Origin: Ophiobolus disseminans
Taxonomy: Eukaryota; Ascomycota; Dothideomycetes; Pleosporales; Phaeosphaeriaceae
Direction: 5' to 3'
Assembly (NCBI GenBank): GCA_010093685.1
Contig: MU006222.1
Coordinates: 124,001-188,000, forward strand
Length of the DNA stretch: 64,000 nt
In this document: positions 21,950 to 34,287 of the stretch, in pieces
Layout: every line of letters starts with the position of its first letter
Numbering within the stretch: the first letter of the stretch is position 1
Notes under the pieces: model-generated
Told to the model about the DNA's origin: nothing
The model's input: only the letters and a program-made list of their open reading frames with translations
Databases searched by the model: none
Translations under genes and position numbers: made by a program

Positions 21950-22968
21950 TCAATACCTCACCACCACCACCTCCCCTCCCGTTACTTCACCATCTAACAT
22001 CACTCCCCTCACAACACTGACCCCAACATCCGCGCCCCTCTCCCTAAACCCATCTTTCAGCCACAACCCCACATCCCGCAACGTATCCATGGGTACTTGC
22101 TCAGAACAATGCGTCTTCAACCTCAGCGTGCGTAAATTCCGACACGCCCAGACCCGACTCAGGTCACACACTTCTCTGAACGCCGCCAGCGAGACAGGCA
22201 GAGCCTGTTCTCCGTCCAGTATTGATGTAGCATCGTCCGCAAACGTAAGCAGCGAGTTCCTGTACGTGAATTCCAGCGTGAGGACGCGTAGTTGCGGGCA
22301 CCGAGGCGCGAGGCTGAGGAAGAAATTGAGCATGCGGCAATGTAGGTCGATGTTTGGATAAAACGGATATTTGCCGTTGGCGGTGAAGATGGTTTCCATT
22401 GCTTTGGAGAGGTGGTGTGGCGCCCGGGAGTCGATTTTCGGGAAGTGGAGATGGTGTATGCAGTGACGCAATGCGCACCTGAAATGTTGGTCAGCGTGGG
22501 TGTGTTGTTAGCTTTGGGGCCGTGGTATGTACCGCGGTGAGAAGCGCCGAATGATCTGGATGAAGAGGTGCTGTGCTGTGAGACTTTCGATTGTTATTCT
22601 AGCGGTGCTGAGGAGACAGGCGGATGCTTCTCTGCTGATGGCCTTGTCTGTGAGGCAGATAGGTGGGAAGAATGGTATAGGTCTTTTCGTAGCGATCAGT
22701 CGTGCTCGTGACCAATAAGTGTTGAAATGAAGGTCTGGCCAGATTCTTTTGGGCTGCTTTTGCTGCCCCGGTTCATCGTGACGGATTTGGGTTGCTCGAG
22801 ACTTGACTCAGAGCGGAAGTAGGCTTCGTAGATGAGGCAGCGTAGCTCTATAGGAAGTGCTTGAAACTTGTCGAAGGACTGATTTGGAGAAAGGTCGTCT
22901 ATGAATGGGTTGAGTGCTTCCAGTAAATCCAGGAACTCGTCTCTGTATGGAGTTGTGGTTGTGGCCAT
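21950..22968 (-). CDS. Unrecognised F-box-like protein, gene model uncertain
   Basis: An ATG at 22968 opens a frame containing LPIELRCLIYEAYF (about residues 38-51), which resembles the short F-box-like start of many fungal proteins. The C-terminal part (22478-21950) is Leu- and Arg-rich and joins in frame to an upstream exon over a 54-base intron (22532-22479, GTACAT..CAG). Between them the frame changes near 22710. A 65-base intron at 22712-22648 with a weak GTCACG donor restores it. However, that would remove the segment FFPPICLTDK, which looks coding. The gene may therefore have another splice pattern or be frameshifted. It lies tail to tail with dam1 and is probably outside the cluster. 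Function unknown. Confidence 0.5.
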
Positions 22969-23590
22969 TTCCGTGGCTGTTAACAGGATGCCGTTGATAG
23001 TCGTAGTCTCGGTTAGTAAAATGATTGTAGTACGACCTTGGGAGTTGATTGATTTTCATCTCATGATCAGGCCGAAGACGTGTAAAGAACAGAGAAAATC
23101 ACGTTCCTTCTTTGGTACGGTACTCGGACTGAGCCATGGCTCAAAGTACCTGAGAAGAAATCAGGTCCAGGTGGTGGAATGCTTATTCAACGATCCATGA
23201 TCCCTAGTTAAAATTTGAAGAAGCATGATATCATTTCGATTCGCCCTTCGTACTGTTGTTTGAGTGCTACAAACCTTCACAACCCTTTGTGGAGTTGATC
23301 AAGACTTGAAATTTGCCACGCCTGATTTGATAATTCACTTCTATAAAGGGACTTCAAACAACTTCTTCATTGGAGCGTGATGATTTGGACTGAATGTGGC
23401 ATGTAGGACGAAGTGATGGAAGTTGGCCCACATGTGAAGGAGGCAGCAGCTGGGCCGAGGTACGTCACGCAGTTCCCACCACGATAACCCTTGAACTCGA
23501 AGCTAGCTTCCCCGGATTCCATGACCAACACAACAACAACCCCTCGAACCATGATCGAGACGACTATCCGATCCACACACTCACCCGAAT
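22969..23590. other. Divergent intergenic region
   Basis: This 620-base, moderately AT-rich spacer lies between the F-box-like gene and the TMEM135-like gene. A TATAAA-like stretch occurs near 23342. No gene is seen. Confidence 0.4.
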
Positions 23591-25243
23591 ATGTCGTCTT
23601 CGGGCGCGTCGCAACCAGCGCCGTCTGGTAAGTCGCAAGACATGGATCCGATACTCCGCAATGCGCTCCGATACACCATCAGCGCAAAGGAGTATGAGCT
23701 TCTCCACCAATACCTTCTTTCACGTGCACCGGCAGTGAAGAGGCGCACACCCAACCCCAAACGGTTCGATGCGATATCCAAAGGACCAGACGACTACAAT
23801 GTTGCGGCCATCCGCGCATCTCTGCGCCTCGGCATTGCGACCTTCTCCGGGCTGAAGGCTTGGGAACTCATCTCAACCAGACTTCTGTCGCGAGGGCAGA
23901 CCAAGAGGTGACTTTAAGCGCATGCCTCAAGTTTCATCTCAGACTGATCATACCATAGGCAACATCCGCAATTACCCGTCTGGAAGTCACCCAATGTACG
24001 GTTGAGCAGCTCACTTGCCCTCATTCTCCTCTTCCACCGATTGCTCCGTCGATTTTTTGTCCGACTGCGCGAAACCCTGCTCTCCAACGACGCGAAGCCG
24101 TTCCGGCGACGCAATCCACGTGTTGCGCGCTCATTGACATCGAGGCTTGCGCCTGCAATCGGATCCAGCTTGGCCGGCTTCTTCCTCGCAGTGTGTCCAG
24201 GCGACCAACTGCGCGTCACCATAGCGATATATATCTTTACAAGAGCTTTGGAATTTGGATACAACTACTTGGAAGAGCTTGGATACTTCAAGGACAGGCC
24301 GAAATGGTTTGGCTCATGGATGCTCATGCCCGTGGTATGCGGACAGCTGTTGCACGCATTTGTGTTTGACCGCGACTGCTTCCCAGCATCGTATGGAAAG
24401 ATGATCCTGGACAACTCTCCAGAGTACATCCAGAAGAGACCGGCCGATTATCCGGCGAATCTGCGATGGCCCAGTACTTTCCAGATCGTCGACAGCCTAG
24501 CAGATATTTCCAAGCTGCGCTGGCCGCCCTTCATTTCTCCCATACTGTTTCCGACCCACGAGACGCTCCCGAAAAGCCTCAGCTCCATCTCCCTAATTAC
24601 CTCACCAGCACATCCGGCGATCAAATCGCTGTCCTGCGCTCTTCTACACCCCCAAGACCCATCATGTTTGCGCACCTATGTGCAGTACTGGATCCAGGCG
24701 TTCCCCAAAGTTGCACGAATCTTCACCGTTTACTTCACAGCAATGAGTCTCGTTCGGTATAAGGCCTTTATAAACTCGCCAATCGCAGCCGTTAACAACC
24801 TGGCAAAGAGTATTCTTCGCATGTCCCTCTTCATCTCAGGTGCGATTGGCACAAGTTGGGGATCCGTTTGTTTGTTCCAGAACATGTTGCCTCGTGCGTT
24901 CTTGCCAACTCAACGCTGGTTCTTGGGAGGGTTTATCGGTGGTCTATGGGCGTTCCTTGAGCGAAAGAGTGGTCGTGCAAACTTCCTATTGACGGCGCGA
25001 ATGTCGATTGACTCGCTCTGGAAGGTGGGCATCAAGAGAGGCTGGTGGCGGGGCATGAAGAACGGCGATGTGCTGTTGTTCGTGCTGAGTTTGGCTACTG
25101 TAAACGCATTGTACGAGGTCTCGCCACGATCCGTGAACAGTGGTGTTGCACGGAAGGGCCTGGGTGTTTTGAGAGGGGAAGGATGGGTCGATCGTGCAGT
25201 GCTTCCGAGAGAGGGCAAGCTGAAGGGAGATGAGGATCTGTAG
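23591..25243 (+). CDS. TMEM135-like integral membrane protein
   Basis: Exons 23591-23907 and 23959-25243 encode 533 residues. After a soluble N-terminus of about 70 residues, several hydrophobic segments alternate with basic loops. The segment near residues 415-450 (FLGGFIGGLWAFLERKSGR) is glycine-rich and resembles the N-terminal domain shared by TMEM135 and fungal relatives, which are linked to peroxisomes and mitochondria. There are no catalytic motifs. The intron is 51 bases and keeps frame. The family call is moderate, and the cellular role is inferred from relatives only. Confidence 0.75.
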
Positions 25244-25612
25244 GAACAGCAAATAGCTGAAGATTTTGTGTGTGTCATACTAATGAGGTATGATAACCAC
25301 CATTTTGCGTCTTCGCTATGAGTATGTTGTTCTTGTAAATAGCGTAATCAGTTGCGACTTAGCAGTCCATATTGCATGGTCCACTCTAGTTCATGAACCA
25401 AGCGTTGTTCGAGTAGACCCTGAAACTACTCACCTATGAGAAATTCAGTTCTCGTCGTGCATCCAGGTTCCTGCCCTTCTAAAATGCTGAGCACGTGATA
25501 GCGTGTTGTGAGCTCGGAGATATGGTGTGATGTCCGACATTTTGAAACATTTCTCAAGCACATCATCCAAGCTCACCGCTTCTACACTTCACACCTCTAA
25601 AGTCAATTGAAA
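25244..25612. other. Short intergenic region upstream of SFH5
   Basis: The 370 bases hold the 3' end of the TMEM135-like gene and the SFH5 promoter. Nothing else is visible. Confidence 0.4.
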
Positions 25613-26800
25613 ATGGCGAATAAGCTTGAGGAATCAAACATTGCACCAGTCGGCAATGCTGGCCTCGTCGAAGGATCTAGCTCAGAAAAGCAACCAGAAG
25701 TTGCGCCCGCTACCAACACCAGCGAGAAGGGCAACGACTTCGGCGAAACAGACAAGAAAGTCGACGACGCAGCTGCCGCAGTAAGTGACCTATCGCTCAC
25801 CGATAAGGAAAAAGCCACGCTCGCAAACAAAGAGGAAGAAAACGCAACAGGTTCAACCAGCGCTGCACCTCCCACCTACACCGCAACCGACGCCGTCCAA
25901 CCCACTACCGGCCCCGTCTGGCCTGAGACCTCCTCCGACCACCCTCTCACAAAGTTCTACTCCTCCTTCGAAGCGCTTGTGACCGAAGCCGAATACGACG
26001 AGGTCTACGGCATCAAGCTCTCCACCTCCTCGCCCTTCCACACCAAGCTCATCCTACAGAAGTTCCTGCGCGCAAACCAGAACGACGTTGAGAAAGCGAA
26101 GCAGCAGCTGCTCGAGACGCTAAAATGGCGCAAGGAGTTCAATCCTGTCAAGGCGGCGAACGAGACGTTTAGCAAAGGCAGGTTCGGCGGACTGGGATAC
26201 GTGCTTGAAGTGGAGGGCGTGCCTGGAAGTGAGAACAAGAAGGACATTGTCACGTTCAACATCTACGGCGCGGTTAAGGACAAGAAGGCTACATTTGGCG
26301 ACTTGGAAGGGTACGTCCTGTATACAACATTCAACTCGATTGCACCATGCTAACACCGCACGCATAGTTTCCTCCGCTGGCGCGTCGGCCTCATGGAGAA
26401 ATCCGTCCTCAAACTCAACCTCCCCGCCGCCACAACTCCCATCCCCAACTTCAGCGAAGGCCCCGATCCATACCAGGGCTACCAGATCCATGACTACCTG
26501 CAGGTCTCCTTCCTGCGCCAGGACCCCGCCGTCAAGGCCGCGACGCAGAAGACCATTGAGACGCTCGGACGTTACTACCCCGAGACGCTGTCGCGCAAGT
26601 TCTTCGTCAATGTGCCTGTTATCATGGGCTGGGTGTACACGGCGGTCAAGCTGGTGGTAGCTAAGGAGACGGCGAAGAAGTTTACGGTGCTGAGTTATGG
26701 GAATGAGCTGGTGGGGGAGCTGGGGAAGGGTGTCCCGAAGGTGTATGGTGGGGAGAAGGAGGATTTGGAGAGTGTGGCTGAGGGAATGACACTGGCTTGA
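25613..26800 (+). CDS. SFH5: Phosphatidylinositol transfer protein SFH5 (CRAL-TRIO)
   Basis: SFH5 is a Sec14-homologue lipid transfer protein of the ER and plasma membrane region. Exons 25613-26310 and 26368-26800 encode 376 residues. The first 100 residues are acidic and Ala/Thr-rich with low complexity. A CRAL-TRIO N domain begins near residue 110 (HPLTKFYSSFEAL, KLILQKFLRANQND). The lipid-binding domain follows, with FFVNVPVIMGWVY at about 308-320 corresponding to the Sec14 fold core. The ATG is at 25613; the same frame continues two codons further up to a TTG. The length and motif order fit SFH5 rather than Sec14 itself. Confidence 0.9.
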
Positions 26801-28249
26801 GGGAGGGCTATGTGAGGTGTTCAGATCTGGTGGCAGACGAAACTTCGGTCCGAGTTAATGGTAAGAAGTAGGAGGAGATCAGCTGGGTTCTATGATGCGC
26901 TTGAGCATGTGTGTAGCTTCGATATACCCCATTTGAGAGATTTGCTCTATCGAGGATAGATCCCAAACGTTTACACGAACAGCCTCGCTGGGAAGTCCAC
27001 AATAGCCAATGTGCAAAGTCGGATCGTGTATGCATTCAGGTCATTTGTTCACAATTTACTACAAAAGATGTCTACGTAAGCCCAACTGATGCCCAGAGAC
27101 CATCAAAGCATCGTCAGTCCCGACCTACCTTGTATCACACCCGACTCCGATCATTGTCATCGCCAGTCCACTTATATTGTTTTATTAGACACGCAGTGAG
27201 GCGTGCGCAAATGGAACACCTCGGCACAGGTACGATTTGGTGAAGTGGGAACCTTTTCTCGACGTTAGCAAAGCACAATGAGAAATATGCTTCAATGATG
27301 AAGAAGAATAGCAGATCAGACTAAAGATGAAAAGCGTATAGTTGTTCCAGCATCGAGGCGAACCTCTTCTGGAGTTAGCATGGAGTATAAGTGTATCATC
27401 ATTGCGAAGTGTAGTAGAAGACGTCGAATACGTACCATATGAGGCCTGGCTGTTTGCTGAAAAGTGAGTTGTGGGGATTACAGTCTAGACGGAGTCAGCA
27501 AAAGTCAAATGAGATTTCGCGCGACTGTGAAGGTGTGTTTGAAGATCAGGTAATCGAACTTGTTTTAATCCCCACTGGTAGGTCGGTATTTGATAGTACT
27601 AAGGTTGCTCATCATTGCAGATGTGGTGGCGGGGAAAAAGAAGAGAGAGACCAACCTAATTAGGTCGACCGCAGCTCGAAAAAAGCCATCAGCGACAGTG
27701 CATTGTGCAGATCTACTCAAGAGGCCGTAGAATGTCGAGCCGCGGGAGGACTTCATCGAGCTACGGGATGCTTCACCCGAGCATGCTATTGTGCGCGAGT
27801 CGCAGTCTGTTGACAGCCATGTCGCAAGACCAGTTTGGCGAGTATCTAGAATCTTTTGGCGATGTCAGCGGTGCTCCATACGTAAATCGAGTTTGAGAAG
27901 TAGGTATTGGAGAAATCAGTGATCCCGTTTGGCTTGGGGGTCGATCAACATATAGTTTATGATAGGGGCGACACGAAGGTTCATCATGTAGAAATACAGA
28001 GGAAGGGTGGATGTGACTTACCAAAAGCGCGTTGTTGTGAGAGGAAGTAGAAGTTCGAGCTCGAAGTTTTGTAGGGAACTTTTCGCGCCGGCGTTTAGTT
28101 TGACCGGCGGTTGGGCCCGAGCTCGGGTCCACAACGCGACCAGCGCGACAGCTCGAAGTTCCTACACCTTGCTCTACGCGCTCTCAACCCTGCCTTGACA
28201 ACTTCAAAACCACCCACCCCCACGACAACCACATCCACCGCTGCCAACC
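26801..28249. other. Gene-free 1.4 kb
   Basis: This stretch separates SFH5 from the RRM gene. Only short ORFs without motifs are present. The last 60 bases before 28250 are C/A-rich, as in fungal leaders. No gene is supported. Confidence 0.4.
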
Positions 28250-29175
28250 ATGGCCGAGTCGAACTCGTTCGCTAGCTTCGTAAAAGAACAACGAGATCGC
28301 AAGAAGAACGAAGCGCTAGCACAGGAGTTCCTAGGCCGAGGGCGCAAAGCCAATGCATCCGGTGCCGGCACGGTCACCAAAGCCCGGCAGACATCAGAAA
28401 AACCCACGCTTCTGAGTCGCATAAGCGGAACAGCGGGCGTGCAAAAGCGATCGGCATCAGCAAAGCCAGCCGGAAGCATAGACGGCAAATGGCAACACGA
28501 CCTCCACAAGCTGAACAATCCCAACGGTCCGGCAGCAAGAGCGCGAGCAGGCCCCAACCGCACAGCTTCAACATCGCAACTTGAGCGCAATGGCCGGACA
28601 TACGACAAATTCACGTCCGTGCTGAATCGCAATGCGAACCCACCTGCACGCAAGAACGAGGCACCAGGCTTCAATATCAGAGGCGTCGCAAGCGGAGGGC
28701 CGTACACGGTCATTGCTAGCAATTTTGCGCCGGGCACCACTGCAGCCGACATTGAGGCTGTCATGTTGCCCCATGCAGGAGAGACTCTGGGCTGTCGGCT
28801 CATATCTGCTGCGCCAACGGTCATGGTAGAATTGCAAGTCGTGACCAAGGAGGGCGCCGACAACGTCATTGCCACCTTCAACAACCAAAAGGTACGTACT
28901 GGGACGTGACTGACGATTGGATCAAGCTAATTCTTCAATAGGCCGACGGCAGGCTACTCTATGTCTATCTCAAGGAGACCCCAGCGGCGAGCAACGCTAG
29001 CTTACACTCGCGGCCCCCGCCTTCGCATCTAGCGCGATCGTTTGATGACAACATGGACGTGGACACCTATGACACCGACGCTGGTGCTCGCACGGGCAGC
29101 TTCCAAGACGGACGACTTGGTTTCAGCGAGGGCGGTCGCCGGGACCCGCCACGTGGACCGCGCAGACGATATTAG
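28250..29175 (+). CDS. RRM RNA-binding protein
   Basis: Exons 28250-28891 and 28942-29175 encode 291 residues. The N-terminal 140 residues are basic and rich in Arg, Ala and Asn. A single degenerate RNA-recognition motif spans about 145-225 (TVIASNFAPGTTAADIEAV as RNP2 with helix 1, LLYVYLKE at its end). The C-terminus is Arg/Gly/Asp-rich. The layout, with a charged tail on each side of one RRM, resembles Yra1/ALY-type mRNA export adaptors, but the RNP1 motif is weak and I do not assign that name. The intron is 50 bases and phase 0. Confidence 0.8.
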
Positions 29176-29627
29176 ACCCACATCCAGAAGGACGAAATTT
29201 TCAAGATCTTAATGTACAATACCCGTTCACGATTAGTGGATACCGCAAGCGATGGCTGTTGCAAGCTCGACTCACAAAAATTGAGTGAAAGCGCGGGCTG
29301 AGCTCTCAGTAGTGGAGACATCCTCTTCGTGTTCGGCGAGGCGGTGGTCAGATATGCAGAAGAGTGGCGTCTCAGAACCTATATGCGCCTAGATTCGATA
29401 GAGGATGTGGATGAATGCCGCAATGTCAACAATTTCACCCACTGCTTGCTGTCTAAATATCTACACATGATTGTCACTTCAATTGCTGCAACATTTGATT
29501 CCAAGGCTGTTGTGTTCAAGCGAGATCCTTCATGTCCGGCATGCTACTGATGTTATGACGTGAACACGTAATGCGGTGTGGGTTTGTGCGTTATTGCAGG
29601 TAGTGTATTGAAAACTGCATGCTGTGT
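29176..29627. other. Convergent 3' spacer
   Basis: It holds the 3' ends of the RRM gene and the EMC10-like gene. Nothing else is visible. Confidence 0.35.
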
Positions 29628-30234
29628 CTACTTCCCGTCTCCTCCACCTGACACCAATTGAATAACCAAGAACAGTGCAACGACCCACCAGTACCTGCAA
29701 GATTGTTAGTCGGCTGGTCCGTATGTATACCGTTGGAACTAACTTCTGTAAGAAGGACTTTTCTGGCTCCTTCGAATCTATCTTGCCCTCTGCGTTCAGC
29801 ACGATGGGCTTGTTCAGCACCGGCTTTGGCCCAGGATTTCTCTTCACAATCTCCACCTCAACGTCGTCGCTGCTTCCTTTCGCGCTTGTACCGAAGCCAA
29901 CGTGATAAGCCTCGCCTTTCTCATCGACATGGATTATGAACTTCTTATGGTATTGGTCCGCGAAGCTGGCCGCTGATGTAACGACGCCGCGCCATGAGCC
30001 TGACTTTGGATCTGACAGCCCTACGCGAAGGAGGTGGTCGGAGGCGTAGGAGCCTGTAGGTGGTGTATATGAGGCTAGTGTTCCGACAGATTGTTCGGCA
30101 TCGAACTCGATTTGCGCAAGCGGGATTGGGGATGGAATGACGGCGCTGTTGGAGGAGACTGGGACGGAGGAGACGTAAACGGTTACAGAGGAGGCGATCG
30201 CTACGGGTAGCAGGAGCAGTCTTGCGAGCAACAT
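29628..30234 (-). CDS. EMC10: ER membrane protein complex subunit 10-like
   Basis: Exons 30234-29744 and 29694-29628 encode 185 residues, separated by a 49-base intron with a GTTAGT donor. Residues 1-18 (MLLARLLLLPVAIASS) are a signal peptide. The lumenal domain contains SYASDHLLRVGLSD, a segment characteristic of the EMC10/HSM1 family. The last 20 residues, encoded mostly by exon 2, form one hydrophobic segment (WWVVALFLVIQLV), so the protein is single-pass with a very short cytosolic end. EMC10 belongs to the ER insertase complex for membrane proteins. Further upstream ATGs exist in the open frame, but 30234 gives the clean signal peptide. Confidence 0.8.
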
Positions 30235-30794
30235 CGTGATTGATGATATCAAGTTGATGCGATGATGCACATTGAGGCGTGGGAGTGGAAGGAGCTTGGG
30301 GACTGCGGAGAATAGTTCCGCCGAAGTACATTCACTCAATGCATGACTACAGCGCACCATCTCTCCTGTCCCCCACTCGGTCCGACTTCCAAGCAACATG
30401 TTTTCTTTTCATTATCTCCGGCATCGCTTCAAAAAACACCCTATGAAATAGATCTGCTCCAAGTGGCGTTTGTGACGACCAACAACATCCGGCTTGTCTT
30501 GATAAGTGGATCCCGAAGCTCACGATCCCCACTGTTCTCCAGCCCTTCTGGAAAGACGCCAGTCAATCTTGGTCCCTGAGTCTGCGCGACTCGCCGCAAT
30601 TGCTCAGAATTCCAGGGTCACTAAGCACGTCTGCCCCGCCCCCACCATGTTGCCAAAGCTTCCGCGAGCCCTTATGAGCTCATCGCGCGTACAGAGCTGT
30701 ACTGTCTCTCAACATTATTTTTTGGCCTCCTGAAGTCTCCCTCGTCCAAACAACCTCATACCTCTATTGCTGTCTTTCTCTCACGCTATTCATC
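30235..30794. promoter_or_regulatory. Divergent promoter region between EMC10 and the FGGY kinase
   Basis: These 560 bases separate two divergent starts. The segment just before 30795 is CT-rich. No gene or distinct element is seen. Confidence 0.4.
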
Positions 30795-32741
30795 ATGGCA
30801 ATTCCTTACAGACAAACCACACGGCAGCAGTCGAGACAAATGTCAACTGACCCGCGCAATGAGCTTCATCCTCATGTTGACCACTACATTGGAATCGATG
30901 TTGGAACAGGCAGTGCTAGAGCCTGTATCATGAATGATCAAGGCGACATTGTAGGACTTGCATCAGAAAACATCGGCCTTTGGCAGCCACAAACCGGCTA
31001 CTATGTAAATCGTCAAGGTTATTAGTATGCGTAAGGAGTGCAAACTAATCAATCCAGGAACAATCCACCTCAGACATATGGCGCTGCATCTGCTCCTCTG
31101 TCCGCCGAGCAATGGACCAGCACAACATCGAACGCGATTCCATCCGCGGCATTGGCTTCGACGCTACCTGTTCGCTCGCAGTCTTTCGGGACGATACAGA
31201 TGAGCCAGTCGCTGTCACCGGGCCAAACTTTGACAACAAGGATGGCAACGACCGCAACGTCATACTTTGGCTCGATCACCGCCCAGTAGAGGAGACCATG
31301 AAGATCAATGCGACGAACCACAATCTGTTGAGATATGTTGGCGGCAAGATGTCGATTGAGATGGAAATTCCCAAGGTGCTGTGGCTGAAGAACAACATGC
31401 CAAAAGAGCTGTTCGACCGCTGCAAATTCTACGACTTGGGCGATGCACTCACACACATGGCTACAGGCAGCGAGACTCGCAGCTTTTGCAGTGTAGTCTG
31501 TAAGCAAGGCTTCGTTCCGGTTGGTGTCGATGGCAGTGTGAAGGGCTGGCAGGAGGACTTTCTCAAGGAAATTGGTCTCGAGGACCTTGTGGAAGATAAC
31601 TTCAAGCGCATGGGAGGCGTTGACAAAGTGGTTTGTCCTGCACCGCGGAACGACTATGGCACGACTAACAGCTATACAGAACGGACGCTATCTTACGGCT
31701 GGTGAGCTCGTCGGTACGCTGAGTGAGAAGGCAGCAGCAGACATGGGCTTGTCTCCAGGCATTGCAGTCGGCAGCGGTGTCATCGATGCGTACGCTGGCT
31801 GGATCGGCACTGTTGGCGCCAAAGTGAAGCTCAACGAAGACACTCTCGACATGGAAGTTCCCAAGAACGACGTCTCCCAGGCATTCACACGTCTCGCTGC
31901 TGTCGCTGGAACTTCAACCTGCCACTTGGCCATGTCTCGCGACCCAGTCTTTGTAGACGGCGTCTGGGGTCCTTATCGCGACGTGCTATTACCGGGATAC
32001 TGGATGGCAGAAGGCGGCCAGAGCGCGACGGGAGAGCTGCTGAAGCATGTCATTGAGACACACCCTGCTTTCAACGAGGCGACATCAGTCGCAGAGACTT
32101 ACAACACCAACATCTACGATTATCTAAACGAGCACCTACGCGAGATGGCCGATACGCAGAGTGCGCCACACATCGCATGGCTAGGGCGTCACTTCTTCTT
32201 CTACGGCGACCTCTTCGGCAATCGATCACCTGTCGCTGATCCTAACATGAAGGGCTCTGTCATTGGTCTCAGCTCAGACAAGAGTCTGGACGGACTGGCA
32301 TTGTACTACTATGCCACGATGGAGTTCATCGCCCTCCAAACACACCAAATTGTCTCCGCCATGAACAAATCTGGCCACGTCATCTCCTCCATCTTTATGT
32401 CCGGATCACAATGCCAGAACGGCTTGCTCATGCAGCTCATGGCTACGGCTTGCGATATGCCTGTCCTGATCCCACGATATGTACACGCCGCTGTTGTTCA
32501 TGGTGCAGCTATGCTCGGTGCAAAGGCTGCCAGCACCGACAAGGATGGAAACAGCGAGCCATTGTGGGATATTATGGACAGATTCAGCAAGCCCGGTAAG
32601 ACTGTTAAGCCAATTGCAGACAAGAACTTGAAGAGCTTGTTGGATGCAAAGTATAAGGTCTTTTTGGAGCAGTGCGAGGGACAGCAGCGGTATAGGAAAG
32701 AGGTAGACGATGCGATCAAGGGGTGGACTGGTGGCTCATGA
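30795..32741 (+). CDS. FGGY-family carbohydrate kinase (ribulokinase-like, YDR109C type)
   Basis: Exons 30795-31004, 31058-31630 and 31680-32741 encode 614 residues. The N-terminal ATPase motif IGIDVGTGSARACI begins near residue 32, after a hydrophilic leader that contains a second Met at residue 16. The middle part has VILWLDHRPVEE, and the C-terminal lobe has GSGVIDAYAGWIG and FMSGSQCQNGLLMQL, the FGGY-type signature region. Both introns keep frame, and the second has a GTTTGT donor. The nearest known proteins are yeast YDR109C and human FGGY, reported to phosphorylate D-ribulose. Family assignment is firm; substrate is by analogy. Confidence 0.9.
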
Positions 32742-33399
32742 GATCTGTCGGTCAGACGTGGAACGAGAGCACTTAGATGTTGTGAAGTATGGACTCAACA
32801 ACACTGGCCCGCAATGGTCCCTTGCCTCGTATCGATCAAAATCTCAACCCTGCACCTAATCTGCTCCAATCACCGTGAGTGGCCAGCAACATAGTGACAC
32901 ATGTAGACCAAATCTCCATATGTTAGCGTCTCAAGTGGCCACCAAGTCACTATAGCTTGTACTAGCTCCCGCGCAGAGTGCTCTGCTGCCTGCTATCTTT
33001 TGTGAACCTCACCGACAAAAGGTGAGCCTGTATAGATTCGTAGCATTTTGCGGTTTCTCAGGGCTGTGCAAAAATACTCCGAGGGTATTCAGGAGCCTGC
33101 AAAGTCAGGCGACTGTCACATGTGTGTGGCCAACTGCTTCCTGAAGGTTCGCGCGAGTTGTGCGGAAATCTAGACACGCAACCTGCAGGGGGTTGCCACA
33201 AACGCACAGCCCCGCCCTACGTCATGGCACTACGTTTGCACTAACTTCGCCCCTCGATTGACCGCGTAAACGACGCACACCTGTCTGTATAAAGAACAAC
33301 CACCAGCACTTACTCTCGACTCAACCTCACACACTCTCCACCAGTATCATACACCCAACTACTACACAAGTTCTTCCACACTCTATCACATCAGTCATC
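32742..33399. other. Intergenic region upstream of the Vip1-like gene
   Basis: The 660 bases hold the kinase 3' end and a strong-looking promoter. A TATAAA box lies 112 bases before the next ATG, and the leader is CA-rich. Confidence 0.45.
33288..33293 (+). promoter_or_regulatory. TATA box of the Vip1-like gene
   Basis: TATAAA sits 112 bases upstream of the ATG at 33400, followed by a CA-rich leader typical of highly expressed fungal genes. Confidence 0.55.
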
Positions 33400-34287
33400 A
33401 TGGCCAGCACTGTCAACGTCGAGAACATCAGCACGAAGACCAGCGAAGATGAGATCAAGTCCTTCTTCAGCTTCTGCGGAAAGATCCAGTCCATCAGCGT
33501 AAAGCCCTCGGGCAATGACGCCCAGTCCGCGTCAGTGACCTTCGAGAAGACGGCCGCGGCAAAGACTGCACTGTTGCTCGACAACACCCAGCTTGGCCCC
33601 AACTCCGTCCAGGTCAGCTCCGCAAAGTCGATCGATGAGATTGCCGGCGACAAGGCTACGTCAGCAGAGGAGGCCAAGGACGGCGACCACCACATTGAGC
33701 AGGAGCAGAAGCCTCGCGCCCGCATCTTCGCCGAGTACCTTGCCCACGGCTACGTCATCTCCGACAAGGCTATCGAGTCTGCTCTTGCGGCCGATAAGCA
33801 ACACGGCTACAGCTCCAAGTTCACTCAAGCTCTCCAGAACTTTGACTCGAAGACCCAAGCTACCCAGAAGGCACAAGCTGTCGACAACAAGCTTGGGCTT
33901 ACCCAGAAGGCATACGCGGGCTATTCGAGCCTCATGACCTACTTCGATAAGGCCGCGAATACACCCACGGGTCAGAAACTGCGCTCATTCTATGAGACCG
34001 GCAACAAGACCGTTATGGACGTACACAACGAGGCACGTTACCTGGCCGACCTTAAGAAGAAGGAGCAAGGTACTGGCGCCGAGAAGACCGAATGCGGTTG
34101 CTCCAAGACCGACAAAACCCCCTCTGCAGAAGAGATGAACGTCCACACCCTACCTCCACCCAACCAGAACCTCACCCAGTGTGACTGCGCGGCCGATTCC
34201 GGAAGCTGCCCGTGCCCCGAGGGCAAGTGCGCCTGCAAGGGCTGCGCCAAGTCCAAGGACGCTGGCAACGACAAGGTGGCCGTCTAA
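33400..34287 (+). CDS. Vip1-type RRM protein with a metallothionein-like Cys-rich tail
   Basis: This intronless gene encodes 295 residues. An RRM occupies residues 1-75 (VNVENIS, IQSISVKPS, ASVTFEK), as in fission yeast Vip1. A helical Ala/Lys/Gln-rich middle part follows (about 100-220). The C-terminal 65 residues hold nine Cys in paired CxC spacing: ECGC, QCDC, SCPC, KCAC and KGC. Pairs at this spacing are typical of metallothioneins, and ordinary Vip1 proteins are not known to me to carry them. The coding sequence is strongly biased to C-ending codons, which suggests high expression. The RRM call is firm; metal binding is inferred from spacing alone. Confidence 0.82.
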   Translation: MASTVNVENISTKTSEDEIKSFFSFCGKIQSISVKPSGNDAQSASVTFEKTAAAKTALLLDNTQLGPNSVQVSSAKSIDEIAGDKATSAEEAKDGDHHIEQEQKPRARIFAEYLAHGYVISDKAIESALAADKQHGYSSKFTQALQNFDSKTQATQKAQAVDNKLGLTQKAYAGYSSLMTYFDKAANTPTGQKLRSFYETGNKTVMDVHNEARYLADLKKKEQGTGAEKTECGCSKTDKTPSAEEMNVHTLPPPNQNLTQCDCAADSGSCPCPEGKCACKGCAKSKDAGNDKVAV

